Part shown: piece after piece, positions 13,282-25,200 of the stretch
Position numbering within the stretch: the first letter of the stretch is position 1
Layout of the letters: each line of letters begins with the position of its first letter
Origin: Xiphydria camelus
Lineage: Eukaryota; Arthropoda; Insecta; Hymenoptera; Xiphydriidae
DNA: 64,000 nt
Direction of reading: 5' to 3'
NCBI GenBank assembly: GCA_963678675.1
Contig: OY783194.1
Location: 26,576,278 to 26,640,277, forward strand
Made by a program: the position numbers and the translations under genes
The notes under the pieces: model-generated
Databases searched by the model: none
What the model was told of the DNA's origin: nothing
The model's input: the letters and a program-made list of their open reading frames with translations, nothing else

Positions 13282-16200
13282 AATCCCTTCTCGTTGACCC
13301 AGTTGAATTGTGTCGACATTGTTTGCGCGTCGCGCGGAGATATACTCCGGAAGACGTCTCGAGTGGTCTGTAACCGCGGCGTCTCCACCGTCGAATGGAC
13401 TTCGTAATTATTCATTCGACGAACCGCGCGGAGCGCGCGTGGGTGTATTTTTTACGATCGCGAGAGGACCGCCTCTCGCGATACTCTCGAAGTGGTCGGG
13501 GTCGCGGGGGTGGCATGTGCGAGGACTCGCGCGAAAGAGGAGAACGAAGGTGCGGTGAGAGGGCGGCTCCGCGCGCTAAGGACGAGGGTTGTTAGAGACG
13601 TATGGAAAAAATTTTCGGGACGTTAGAGCGGAACAGGCTATGGATGCCCGGGAGGGCGCGTCATATTTTTCTCCCCGGGAAATTAACTCGACGTCGTTTA
13701 CGGGTGGATCCCCTGCCGGGGAGCAGAGCTCGCGCGATGCGTATTGTGGAGCGATTAAGAGAAATTGGGAGGAGCACCCTCGAAAATTCTAGTAGGTATA
13801 TTTGAAATTCCTCCGCATTGGCGAAGTTGATATGTGATAATTGAACCTCGAGAGTGACAGCGGAATCGTATAGCGATGACCACGAAAATTCTATCATCAA
13901 CCGCAACTCCAATGGCGCTGACAACAATTGCGGTATTTTCCAGCGGTGAACCGAACCTGCCTTCATCATTGTGCGGTTACGAATATCGCAGTTGAATAAA
14001 TTGACGAGACGATACGTTTTATCACACAACCTACGGCGCTATTGTGTACCAAATTATAAGCTCTATAAGATTCTACGTCGTATAAAGTTACGCAGTTTTC
14101 TTATGTGACCTTTGGTGCTATTCTGTACGAAACTTTAAGTTTTATAAGATGCTACATATTGTATAAAGTTACACAGCTTTCTTATATGACTTTATAGAAT
14201 GTAGTACCTTATAGAGCTTAAGGTTGCATACAGAGTTACGCCATTTATAGAATGTAGTACCTACTTTATAGAGCTTCCAGTTTCGCATAGAATAACAACA
14301 TTAATCCTTCGATGCATGCGTGAAAAGTTTCACTTCTGTGCATAAGTCGAGTCTCCCAGACCTGAATTCAAATTATAATATAAATTATATTTTGGTTATA
14401 AAATGTAATTTTTTTTTAGCGATGAAAATAACGTTAGATATTGTATATACTTTTTCATATTACACTAAACATATTTACCATTGAAAAATTTAAATAAACG
14501 TAAATCATTCGACCATAAATTACGAGTGATACACTGTAAGAAGTTGTTAAAATCTTTCGATGCATTTGTGAATGAAATTTATAAAACTAATTGCGAAATT
14601 CAAAAACAATTGAGAATTTACGATACATATTGTGATTTTACAATATCTTATTGTGATTATACAATATTCATCGTGATTTTCCTATTAAATCCCTTACGAA
14701 ATTTCGCATCGAATTATTAATAATTTTACAACACTTGTTTTTGTTTGAAGCTTCCAACACAATTTATGAATTCAAAATTTCATTTTTGGCAGTGTAGTGT
14801 TTTTTTTACTACCGGCTCTCCCGCAGACCCGACTTATACGTCTAACTGTTAACTGTTCCATGTGTTGACATTAGAGACCAGCACGGATACGCTGCATAAT
14901 TTTTTGCATCGAGATCTATTCGGTCCAACTATTGCTTTGTCACCCCATCAAGACCAGATACCCTACGTTAACCCAGATGTGACTGCCGCAGATCTTCCGG
15001 ATATTCACTGGATGCGTGACATCAGATTTTGCCCCGCGATTCCGTGGAATTGCGAGATTTACCACGACATTCTGGCGGTTCATCGCGCCACTCGAAAGCC
15101 TCGTTATTAGACATACCGCGTCGATTAGTAGCAGAAGCTCGAAAGGGCCCCCGGGGCTAATTTGTATACCGGCACGGTAATTGTCTCGCGGAACGAAGAC
15201 GATATGGCGAATGCTCGCGAAAGCGCAGGGAACTGCGGCCAATGTAATTTGTGTATCTAACATCTGCACGGTCGTCGAGTTTATACCCGTTCTATGGGCG
15301 CACAGTAATCCGCCATCGAATTCGACCAAAATTTCACAACTCGATGTATGAGTATCTCTTAATTATGCGGAGGATTTCGAGCTACCTTTGTACTCACTCA
15401 GTCGCGTGAGCTCTTGATTTTCAGAAACGCATCCCATACAGCGAATCGTCTTATACATACACTGCAATGTAATTTTAGGTTGCACGGTAGAGTATTACGA
15501 GAAAGCAGAATACCTAATAAAATCATTTTCCAGAGTTTCACATATTTTATTTTCACATTACAAAATACTATAGCTTCATTCAGTTTCATATATTTTTTCA
15601 TAGTAAAGAATAATGCAAGTTTTTAATCGCCTGTCGTTCTTTTCTTATTTAATAACAAATATCCTTCGTACACTGAGAGAAATAATTGCTGGTGCTAAAA
15701 AAAATGTTTTCTTCGATCAAAAACGTGATATAATTTCAGGATCAAGATTGCTTTCGTGCAAGAAAATGTTTGATATGCTCGAATAATTGTTTTTTCGCGC
15801 AGAGAGAATTTTTCATTCCGTCGACAGTATTCTTGAATCAAGTATATATATTTTTCGATTAAGAGAATCTGTATTTTTTTAAATTTGTAAGATCATATGT
15901 TCTTGATTCAGCAAACATTTTTTAACACCAGCGCAATTATTTCTCTCAGTGTAGTTTCACGTAATATTCTATTTTCACAATACAAAAAATCATAACTTTA
16001 TTCAGTCTCACATATTTAATTTTAACAATAAAGAAATAGAACAAGTTTTTTATCGATAATCGTCCTTTTCTCGTTTAACGTCAAATGCCCTTCGCGTCCG
16101 GAAACTGCAGCGCCCTATCGAAATCGCCCCGGACGTCCGAGTCGCCCTATACGGCGGTACGAGGCCGTTATTTTTAAGGTGAAACACCCTTTATCGAACT

Positions 16201-19200
16201 ACCTCCGCAGGCAATTCCGACGAACTCGCCAAAACGTGTCTCGCACGCCGACGCCTCGATCAAGGACTATCGTTCGGGGGGATCCAATTTTCGCGATATC
16301 TCCTCGCGAATATCTTCGCTTTCCCTCGTGTGAGACGTCAAGGATTCGGCGCGACGGTTTCCCCGGAGTTTCTTCGACTCGACTCGCCTTGCCGATCGCG
16401 ATTCGATCGATACATACGTGTATCCCACACACCAGAGGCGAGAGGACGAACGAAATGATGGCGAACTTCGCGCGCGTCCGGGGGCCGCGCAGTTTCCTGG
16501 GGAGAATCGAGACGACCGACCTGCGAGTGCGTCGCGTTGGTTTCCGTCTCGTCGACGTTCGTTATTACGGTTGGATTACGCGAATCGGCCGCGCGAGAGG
16601 TGCACGGGCTATGCGATATCGGCAAAATCATCTTCGAATTTCACGATAATACGATATATAAATGTAAATAGGAACAAAACAATTATCACTTCGACCAACA
16701 GGTATTTCAGCTCAAATGATTGTTTCTTTACTATTTACATTTTGTAGGAAAATATTTTCAAGTCACATGATGTTTTTATGTATTTGTTATTTTAATTTGC
16801 GAAAAGGGATATTTATCTCTTGGTGATACCTTTTTTTTTTCTTCAATTTAGCCAGTGGTGCAACATAGGAATCAACCGGTCCATTCTAGGCAACCAGTTT
16901 CCTTGATTGGACCGAATACATATTTCAGTTTTTATGATTTCTTGTTTTTTGTAAGATATTTTTCGGAAAATTCGATTGCATCAATTTGAAGTATATCTAC
17001 ATAATTGCTAATTATTTTCGCATTTCTATTTCGACGCTTATTGAAGAATACGTCAAGTGATCCAAATTCAGCGACTCTCCCCTATTTTGTAAAATTTTCC
17101 CCGCTCTCCTCTGCATCGCCCCTTATTTTCTCATCCACCTCCGTTTCACCGCGTCGCGCGGATGAGTCTATATGCTTCCGATATACCGAACATCTGGTTT
17201 GATTTCCACCCTTCTGGTTCAGCGTTTTTTGTATAAAACATCCTTTCATTTCCATGCGCGCGCTGAATATTTCAGAGCCCTCTGGCACAAAAAAATTACG
17301 TATGCATATTTCACCTGTAGGCAAATCCGCGGAAATTCGTTAAGTATCCGTTCCTTTGTATTGAGTGTGACGATACGCGCGGAATTTCGTTCGGTTTTTT
17401 TTTCACTCTGCCCTCTATTTTCGCACTTCTCTCTCCCAAATCTCTCTCTCACTTTAGAGTCGTGGATTTTGCGTGAGGCAATATTGCCTTCTATTTATAT
17501 AACGTATTCAGTTTTATTTATTTACTTATTTTGTTCCTGTTTATTTTGCTGTTTTAATTATATTTTTGTTCATGTTCTTCTTCTTCAATTTGCTCTCGCA
17601 TTCCCATCGGATTGCGCAAGTATCGCCCCTCGCGTCCGTCAAAAGTGCGTTATCACTGAGAGAAATAATTGCTAGGGCCAAAAATTAATTTCTTTAACAA
17701 AAAACATGATATACTATTTTAAGAATCAAACTATGGTTTTATTCGTACAAGAAAATATTTGATAGGCTTAAGTAATCGTGTTTTTTTTTCACGCAGAAAG
17801 AATTTCTTGTCCCAACGATGGTATACTTGAATCAAGAATGTATGAACACTGATAAGCAATAAAGTGTCAACCCACACGGGTTCCCCTTTGGGTTGACACT
17901 TTATTGCTTATCAGTGTTCATACATTCTTAACTAAGAATCTGTGTTCTTAAACATGTTTAAGTTATAAGTATGTTCTTGGCTCAAGAAATATTTGTTTGA
18001 TATTAGCAATTATAATATTTGTCTCAATATATGCCGCGTGGACCGGGCGCCGCAGGGCCCAGATTCGGCACGAATTACGTTAAACTATCCTCCGCGTGGA
18101 TCGGAATGTACGGGACGGAAGTGAGCGCGCGTGCGCGTGCGGCAGAGTGGTAAGAGGGAACCTTACAAATGAATGGAGAGCTTGATGTTTACGCGCGGTA
18201 CGTGCAGCGGAGAATGGATCGTCGGGGCACCGATAAGGGGAAGCTCCGCGGTTCCTTTCAACCGTTCTAAGTAGTCTCACCCCACGAGAATTCTCGCGGA
18301 CGTTGTTCATCGCGGATGAACGTCCGCGCGGAAGACGTAATGTTGAATTCGTTCAAAGATCGTGGAAACTCTTCTAAAACTCTCGATGGAAAACAGAACG
18401 GGACTCCTCGGAAAGACTGATACCGATTAATTTTATTGTACAGTAGACTCTCAATTATCCGAGGTAATTGGGACCGAGGGCACCTCGGTTAAAAATAAAA
18501 CTCGGATAATCCGAAGTTCTTTTAAATTGCTCGTGGATGATGAAGACAAATCCAAAATGTACATTAAACGGCTTTATATTTACTTACATATGTATTTTAT
18601 CTAACAAAGAAGTCTTTGGTGGATTTTTGAGTTAATTTTTTGCCTCTCTTGGAAGCGGCGATATTACGCCAACGTTGGAGAAACAGTAGATCATGCGGCG
18701 AAGAGTCAGAAGAGAGCCCTCGGTTAATCCGGAGCCTCGGTTAACCGGGACTCGGATAACCGCGAGTCTCTGTATTTACAATAAAGGAGGTGTACATGAG
18801 GATTTTTGGACGTTTTTATTGTGCTGAAGAATAATTTTTTTTCTTAGAAATTAGTAAATTGTAATTTGAATTATCACGATTTAATGTTTTGAAAAGAAAA
18901 ATTACTGTACCGCACTGTAGAAACATCTGGAAACCTTCATGTGCACCTCTTTTATTGTAAACTAGTATGTTACCCGGGATTCCGTCTGCGTGGAATTTGA
19001 ATTGTTATATATTTTTTTTAATCGACGGATGTTAATAATCGTGAAAATGCAATACCCTCGATGGAAAACAGAGCGGGACTCCACGGAAAAACTGATACCA
19101 GTAAATTTTACTGTATTTACAATAAACGAGGTGCACATGGCAGTTTTTGGACGTTTTTACTATGCTGAATGACAATTTCTCTTTAGAAACTAATAAATTA

Positions 19201-22200
19201 TAATATAGACTATCACGATTCAATGTTTTCAGAAGAAAAATTACCGTACCGCATTGTGTGTGTGTGTGTGTGTACAAACATCCGAAAGCCCTCACGTATA
19301 CATTATATCGTAATTTAGCCCCGCGACTCCATCCGCGTGGAATTTAAATTATCATATTTTTTTTAATTGATGGATATTAATGTTGGGTATAAATAAGGGA
19401 TGTACACCTTCCCTCAGCCTCGTCCCTCCTCTCCCAACCGCATACCACTAATGTCGCCTGCTGAATACTGTCACCTTAGAGCATTCGTTATATTGAATTT
19501 ATGATGACATCACATATCCTATGTTCGTCTCCACACGGAGAAAACGGATTAATAAAAAATCATAGGAAAACCCATGAATTTTTACAGTTATCCCAGTAAC
19601 AGGACTCCTCGATGCGAAACATTGACGTTTTTAATAGACCACAGCATATTTTTCTACAGTTCGTAATCAGTTTATATGATAAAATTTACCAATCTCCCGT
19701 TAAATTATAATAAGTCAGGTAAATTGATGTTTATACTATTACGAACAGTAGAAAATACGCTGCGTCTATTAAAAGTTCAATATTTCACCTCGAGGAACCC
19801 TTTTACCGGGATATGCTGTAAAAATTATTAATCCCTTTTCTCCGTGCACGTTTAAAATTAGCTCTTTACCAAATTTTATCAAAATCCGTCCGGTGGCTTA
19901 GCTTTGAAGAGGTAACAAACTCACTTTCGCATTTGTAATATTAAGCATGGAATGGATGCAGTAAAATTGACCGGTATCGGTCTTTCCGTATCGACTGTGA
20001 CTCTCCAAACGACTCGCGGAGAAGTACGTATTTCTTGATCACGTGCTTTCTTGAAGTACGTATCACGGCATGACTGCACGTGACGGGTTCGGACTGCCAG
20101 GTTTTCTCGGCACGAGCAACTTAAACGTCGCGACGTCGACGCGCGTCGGTCGGCCACCCTCGTCCGAGCGATCGCAAAATCGCCTTCCCGATTGCCAAGT
20201 TAAGTTTCCCACAAGCGAGAGCCGAAGCGAACTCTCTGCTCACGAAACTCGAGTTTGATCGCTTCACGCGCGCGCGCCGAATAGCCCTCGCAACACCTTA
20301 CGTCGGATGGCGTCGAACTTTCGTAATTACGTGACGCCTAACACGGCTCGTTTTCCCTGTCGCGCGCCTCTCGCGCTTCGAAGCTCGGACGTTCGCCCGA
20401 GTGAAGAGCGTACGCCTACTGAGCGATCGATCGTCGACGACTGAATTTTAATTAAGTCGAACGCCGTCGCGTGAAAGAACGAGAAACTCTCCCGATGCGT
20501 AGGAAGACCCGCGGCGCGATGACAGCCCCGAGTAACCGCGTAGGAAATGACGCGGTGCTTCCTTCCCGGAAGGAAAACCCAGAGAGATCCGCGGCGTCTC
20601 CATTTCCTAATGCGCCGTAGTTACATTCTCGCGGCTTCGCTTCTCGCTCCTTCACGATTCCGCTGCACCTGCGCCGCTCGGCTAGCTCGACCCCCGAGCT
20701 TCCACCTTTGAGATCCGCTCCAATTACGGAGTCCCGCGAACAATTAGTCGGCATATCCGGCGCGCGTCTTCGCGGTGGCGTTTGGAACGTTCCGCGAGGC
20801 GGTTAGATCGCGCGGTTTCAAAGGCCGTTGTAACGCGCGAGCGCAGTTGACTGCTAGAGAACTGCAGCGGAGGCTGCGGAATGATAAGATCTGAGATGCA
20901 CGTTTCTGAGAAATTTGTATATCTATATTATATATGCTGTGTATATGTATGCTCGTACACTGAGAGAAATAATTGCCAGTGCCAAAAAAATGTTTCTCGA
21001 ACCAAAAACTTACGATCTAACAAATTTTTAAGAATACAGATTCTTGGTCGAAGAATGTATATATGAGGAGCACAGTTCCAAAACTCATTTAGTCCATTCG
21101 CAGTTTGTCTTATAATCGCTAAACTATTAGCAATTATAGGACAAACTGCGAATGGACTAAACGAGTTTTGGAACTGTGCTCCTCATATATTTTTCGTTGG
21201 AACGAGAAATTCTTTTTGCACGAAAAAAACCATTACTCAAGCCTATTAAATATTTTCTTGTACGAAGACAACCATGGCTCGATCTTGAAATCATATCATG
21301 TTTTTGATCGAGGAAAACATTTTTTCCTCACTCATGCCCATTTCGAGGCCTTTTCCAGCCTACTTTTAGACCGTAAGATGGCGTTTTTACCACGTGACAC
21401 CGACCGGGAGTCCGCAGGCTGTCAAAAGATTGCTTAGTCCGAAGTGGGTCCTTTTTCCAAACTGATGAACGCAACGTGAAATGAGCTGTGTATACTTCTG
21501 TTTGTTTTGTTTTAAGAAATGGGCATTCGTGAGAAAAATAGTGTATGTTATTCGGCTGAAATGCTCGGATTTTTAAGGCTGTGTTTAGGTCCCTCCCACC
21601 ATATCTCGTGCTACGACCTAATTAAACACAGTCTGAAAAAACCTCGGATTTCCGCCTAATGACATAAGATACTATTTTATCACTAACAATTATTTCTCTT
21701 AGTGTAGGAAGTAAAGATGTTTTCTCCTTTGCCGTCCGTGGTACGTGGATAAATATTCGTAAATGCACGGAAAAATCCATGATAATATTCCGAGTTGAAA
21801 TTTTAGATCAACTATATTAGATTTATTATACATCGATTTTTATTGCATTAAAGTCCTACGTTTAGCCTAAAATGGTCCGTTATTGGGCATTTCAACAACT
21901 TTAGTTTCAAAAGAGAGACTTATAGCCTGAGTAGGCTAATGGTTGGCCGAACGGAGCATTAGAAATCTCAAAGTGCGGATAAAATTTCGACTCGAGTTAT
22001 TTATTGGAAAACAAAAAATTAACAAAGAGTAGTAATCTATCAGTATATATATGAACGCGGGGAATAATTTATCTATTTGAACTTACCTGGAAGAAACCAT
22101 TAGCAAGGATGAAACGAAGAGATCCTCCATCCAACTCGCCCACATTTCCTCGGAGGGTACGCATATACATATAACGACCTAATACTCTCGATCTCCACGC

Positions 22201-25200
22201 CCACCCGTAACTTCGGGATTATCCCGGGGAAAAGACGACATCCAGCGTAGTCCTCGCGACCGATGCATCACCTGAAAATTTATGGAACATTGTTCGGCGG
22301 CGGAAGGGGGTGTCGCGGCGCGGTCCGGGGGCCGAGAAGAGCTCAACGGGGGCGCGCACGTGGGATTCGCTCGGAAAAACGTCGAGAAATATGGCGAATA
22401 AATGTGTATAGGTACGTGAATGCGGAGAACGCTAGAAAGTAGTCGAACCTCCTTCGCGCTCTGGAGTTCAGCGGGCAAGCGAGGGAAGACGAGAGGGTGG
22501 ACTTTTGGGGGGGAGAGTTTTGTATTCATACGGGCTCATACGATAAATTCTCCTCTGTTGACGTGGGAATTGAATTTCCTTCTCGCTCAAAGCAGAACGC
22601 TGTACCCGAGTCGAACGAAGGACGCCGCCGCTGCCGCCGCCGCCTCCAATTTTTCAGGGAGAATAGAAAGGTCCTTCGCCCGATCGCACGCCACCAGTAG
22701 GTACACCGGAATAGGAAACTATCCCGCGGTGGGGTGGGAGAGTGCGGAAAAGCGAGTATTGGTTATTCTCGAATGCCCCGGAAGTCGTCCGGGTTGAGAG
22801 CTTCTCGCGCCCGGTGCACCTGCGCGGATGGAAGTCCTCGAATGCGAGGTAATGAAGTTAGAGCCGCGAGAAGGTACGCGTAATGAATATTTTCTCATCG
22901 CTGTTTCTAAATAAATTCGAGACATACACTGAGAAAAATAATTAGGTTAGAATGACAAAACGCATCTGGTTAAACAAGTTTAGTTAGTTTTACCAAAGTA
23001 CTAGTAAGTTGAACCAAATATCTAGTTATTCTAACCAGAATATGGTTAGTTTAACCAGACAGATAGAGGATTCATACTTCACCAAACGGTTTGAATATGG
23101 TCTCCAGGATTGTGGTTATATTAAGCAGGTTATTTTTCTTAATGTACACTGAGAAAAAAACTGTCAATTTAATCAGTATCTTGGAGACGATGACTATAAT
23201 TGTTTGGTGAAATATGGATCCTTCTTCTCTTTAGTTAAACTGACCATTCTTTTTTGTTAGAATAACTCGAAATGTAGTTAGAATAACTAAATATCTAGTT
23301 GAAATGACCATTATTTTGGTTAGAAGAACTAGACTCGTTCAACTAAATGCGTTTTGTTACTTTAATTACACTGAGAGAAATTTTATAAATTGCACGGCAA
23401 TTCTACTAGTTTATTCATATAAGAAGAAGTTTTAGTTACCTTAGCAATACGTACATATTTCTATTTCAGCTATACGTATTGCTCTTGTCACTATTTGTTG
23501 TATTGCTATATTACGTATACTGTCTAGCTATCCTCGTTTAGCCTTAAAGTATAGCTATCATAGTTCTACTTATTGCTGTGCGACCTATAAATTTCTCTCG
23601 ATGTAAGTTATTTTTCTCAGTGTATTTACACAAAGAAAACGAATTAGTTGGATCTACTGAAAATTACTTATATCAATGAAATTTTGTAGTACATCAATCA
23701 GATATCTCTTCCTTACAATCATGTGAAATAATATGTGATTACAAGGAAGAAATATCTAATTAATATATGACAAAAATTCAATCGATCCAAATAAATAATT
23801 ACTCGCGACCTCGCAAGTAATTTTTAGTAGATCCAATTAATTCTTTTTCTCAGCGCATAGACGAATGGGGTTGACCTGTTTGACTGTTATAAAAAAAAAC
23901 AAGAGTCCTACTTTTTTAATCCACTCTCCTCCGTTTATACGCGTACCGACACCATCACCGACGCATGGTCGGTTCCACGAGGAAATATTCGCCAATACCT
24001 TCGCGAATAAAGAGTCTCGCGGTGAATATAAACAGACGCGCGGTCCGGAGCGCGTTTCTATGTACATCGGGGGCAGCCTGAAAGCACCGCGCGCGGCGAG
24101 CGATGCTTCTGCGCGTGGAACGCGCCCGTAGTAAGGCCCGCGGGGACATTAGCTACGCAAATTGTTTACCAGCGGACTAATAACTCTAATTATCACGACG
24201 AGGTCGCCGACGACGGCAACGATGGCTGATGGCGGCAATGGCGCGCGACTTTATATACACCGTCGCGTCGGGGTGAATTCTTTCCGCGCCCCGGCACGGG
24301 AAACGACGTGGGGTGGGAGTTGAAAGGGACTGCGGGAACAAAAAGCGGCTTAGCCGAGACGAGAAGAGGAAAATGTATGAGTTGTGCGGTGGTGCGGGAA
24401 GGGGATCGAGTCAACGCGAGTCATTCGTTGCTTCAAACGGAATGTTTGAGCTATTCCCTGAATTTACTACACTTACGCTCTCTCGCCCTTCTCGCACGGG
24501 TTGTTATATACATATATACGTATCGCGTATGTGTGTGCGTGCAGATCGCGCGCTCGGGGAGCTCGCGCGATGCGCGGCGAATATGCCGCGATGGAGGATG
24601 TCGGTTGTGCGCGTTTCGCGAAATTATCATCGATTTTCTCTCTTCTTGGTACATTTGTTTGATCAACTTTCTCTATGTACATTGAGAAAAATGATTAGTA
24701 ATGTTAACCAAACGTTTGATTGATATGGGAACAATGAAACATTTTTAATACGACAACAAATATTTCGTTGCCACAAGCAATATTGATACTTTTATAAAAT
24801 AGCCTCTCCTATTTAGAAAATTCTCCTTCTATCTTTCGAAGTGTAAGTAAATTTAGTAGAAGCTGCTCTGAGAAAAATTATTGGTAATATTAACCAAATG
24901 TTTGATTGGTATGGGAATGACGAAATATTTTTTTGGGATAAATAACGCTTAGTTACGACAAATAAATGACAACCAAAAATTTTAGAAACATTATCTTGCC
25001 ACAACCAACACTTATTTGTCGTAACCAAAATTTTGCTGTCTCGATAAAAATATTTCGTTGTTCCCATATCGACCAAACATTTGGTTAACATTACTAATCA
25101 TTTCTTTCAGTGTGCACTAAGCGAAATAATAGCTAGTTTCCAAAAAATACTTCTTGATTCAAGTATACCTTTGTTGGGACAAGGAATTCTTTCTGCGTGA

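Larger units (their letters stand above)
18350..19380. repeat. M tandem duplication, about 340-bp unit, copy 1 interrupted
   Basis: Unit 1 spans about 18350-19035 and contains a 332-bp insertion. Unit 2 spans about 19036-19380. Shared landmarks: CTCGATGGAAAACAGA, TTTACAATAAA(G/C)GAGGTG, TTTTTGGACGTTTTTA and CCGCGTGGAATTTA-like ends. The units have diverged noticeably, so the duplication is not recent. Confidence 0.8.
20958..21704. mobile_element. C-family MITE, copy 4, with two nested insertions
   Basis: TA-CACTGAGAGAAATAATTGC at the left and AATTATTTCTCTTAGTG-TA at the right. Length is 747 bp against about 280 bp for intact copies; the excess is a hairpin (21059-21190) and a T element (21319-21676). 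Confidence 0.85.

Noticed and set aside
16179..16649. Open frame of 156 codons
   Set aside because: CpG-rich intronic block, overlapped by open frames on the other strand, Arg-rich composition, no splice sites in phase.
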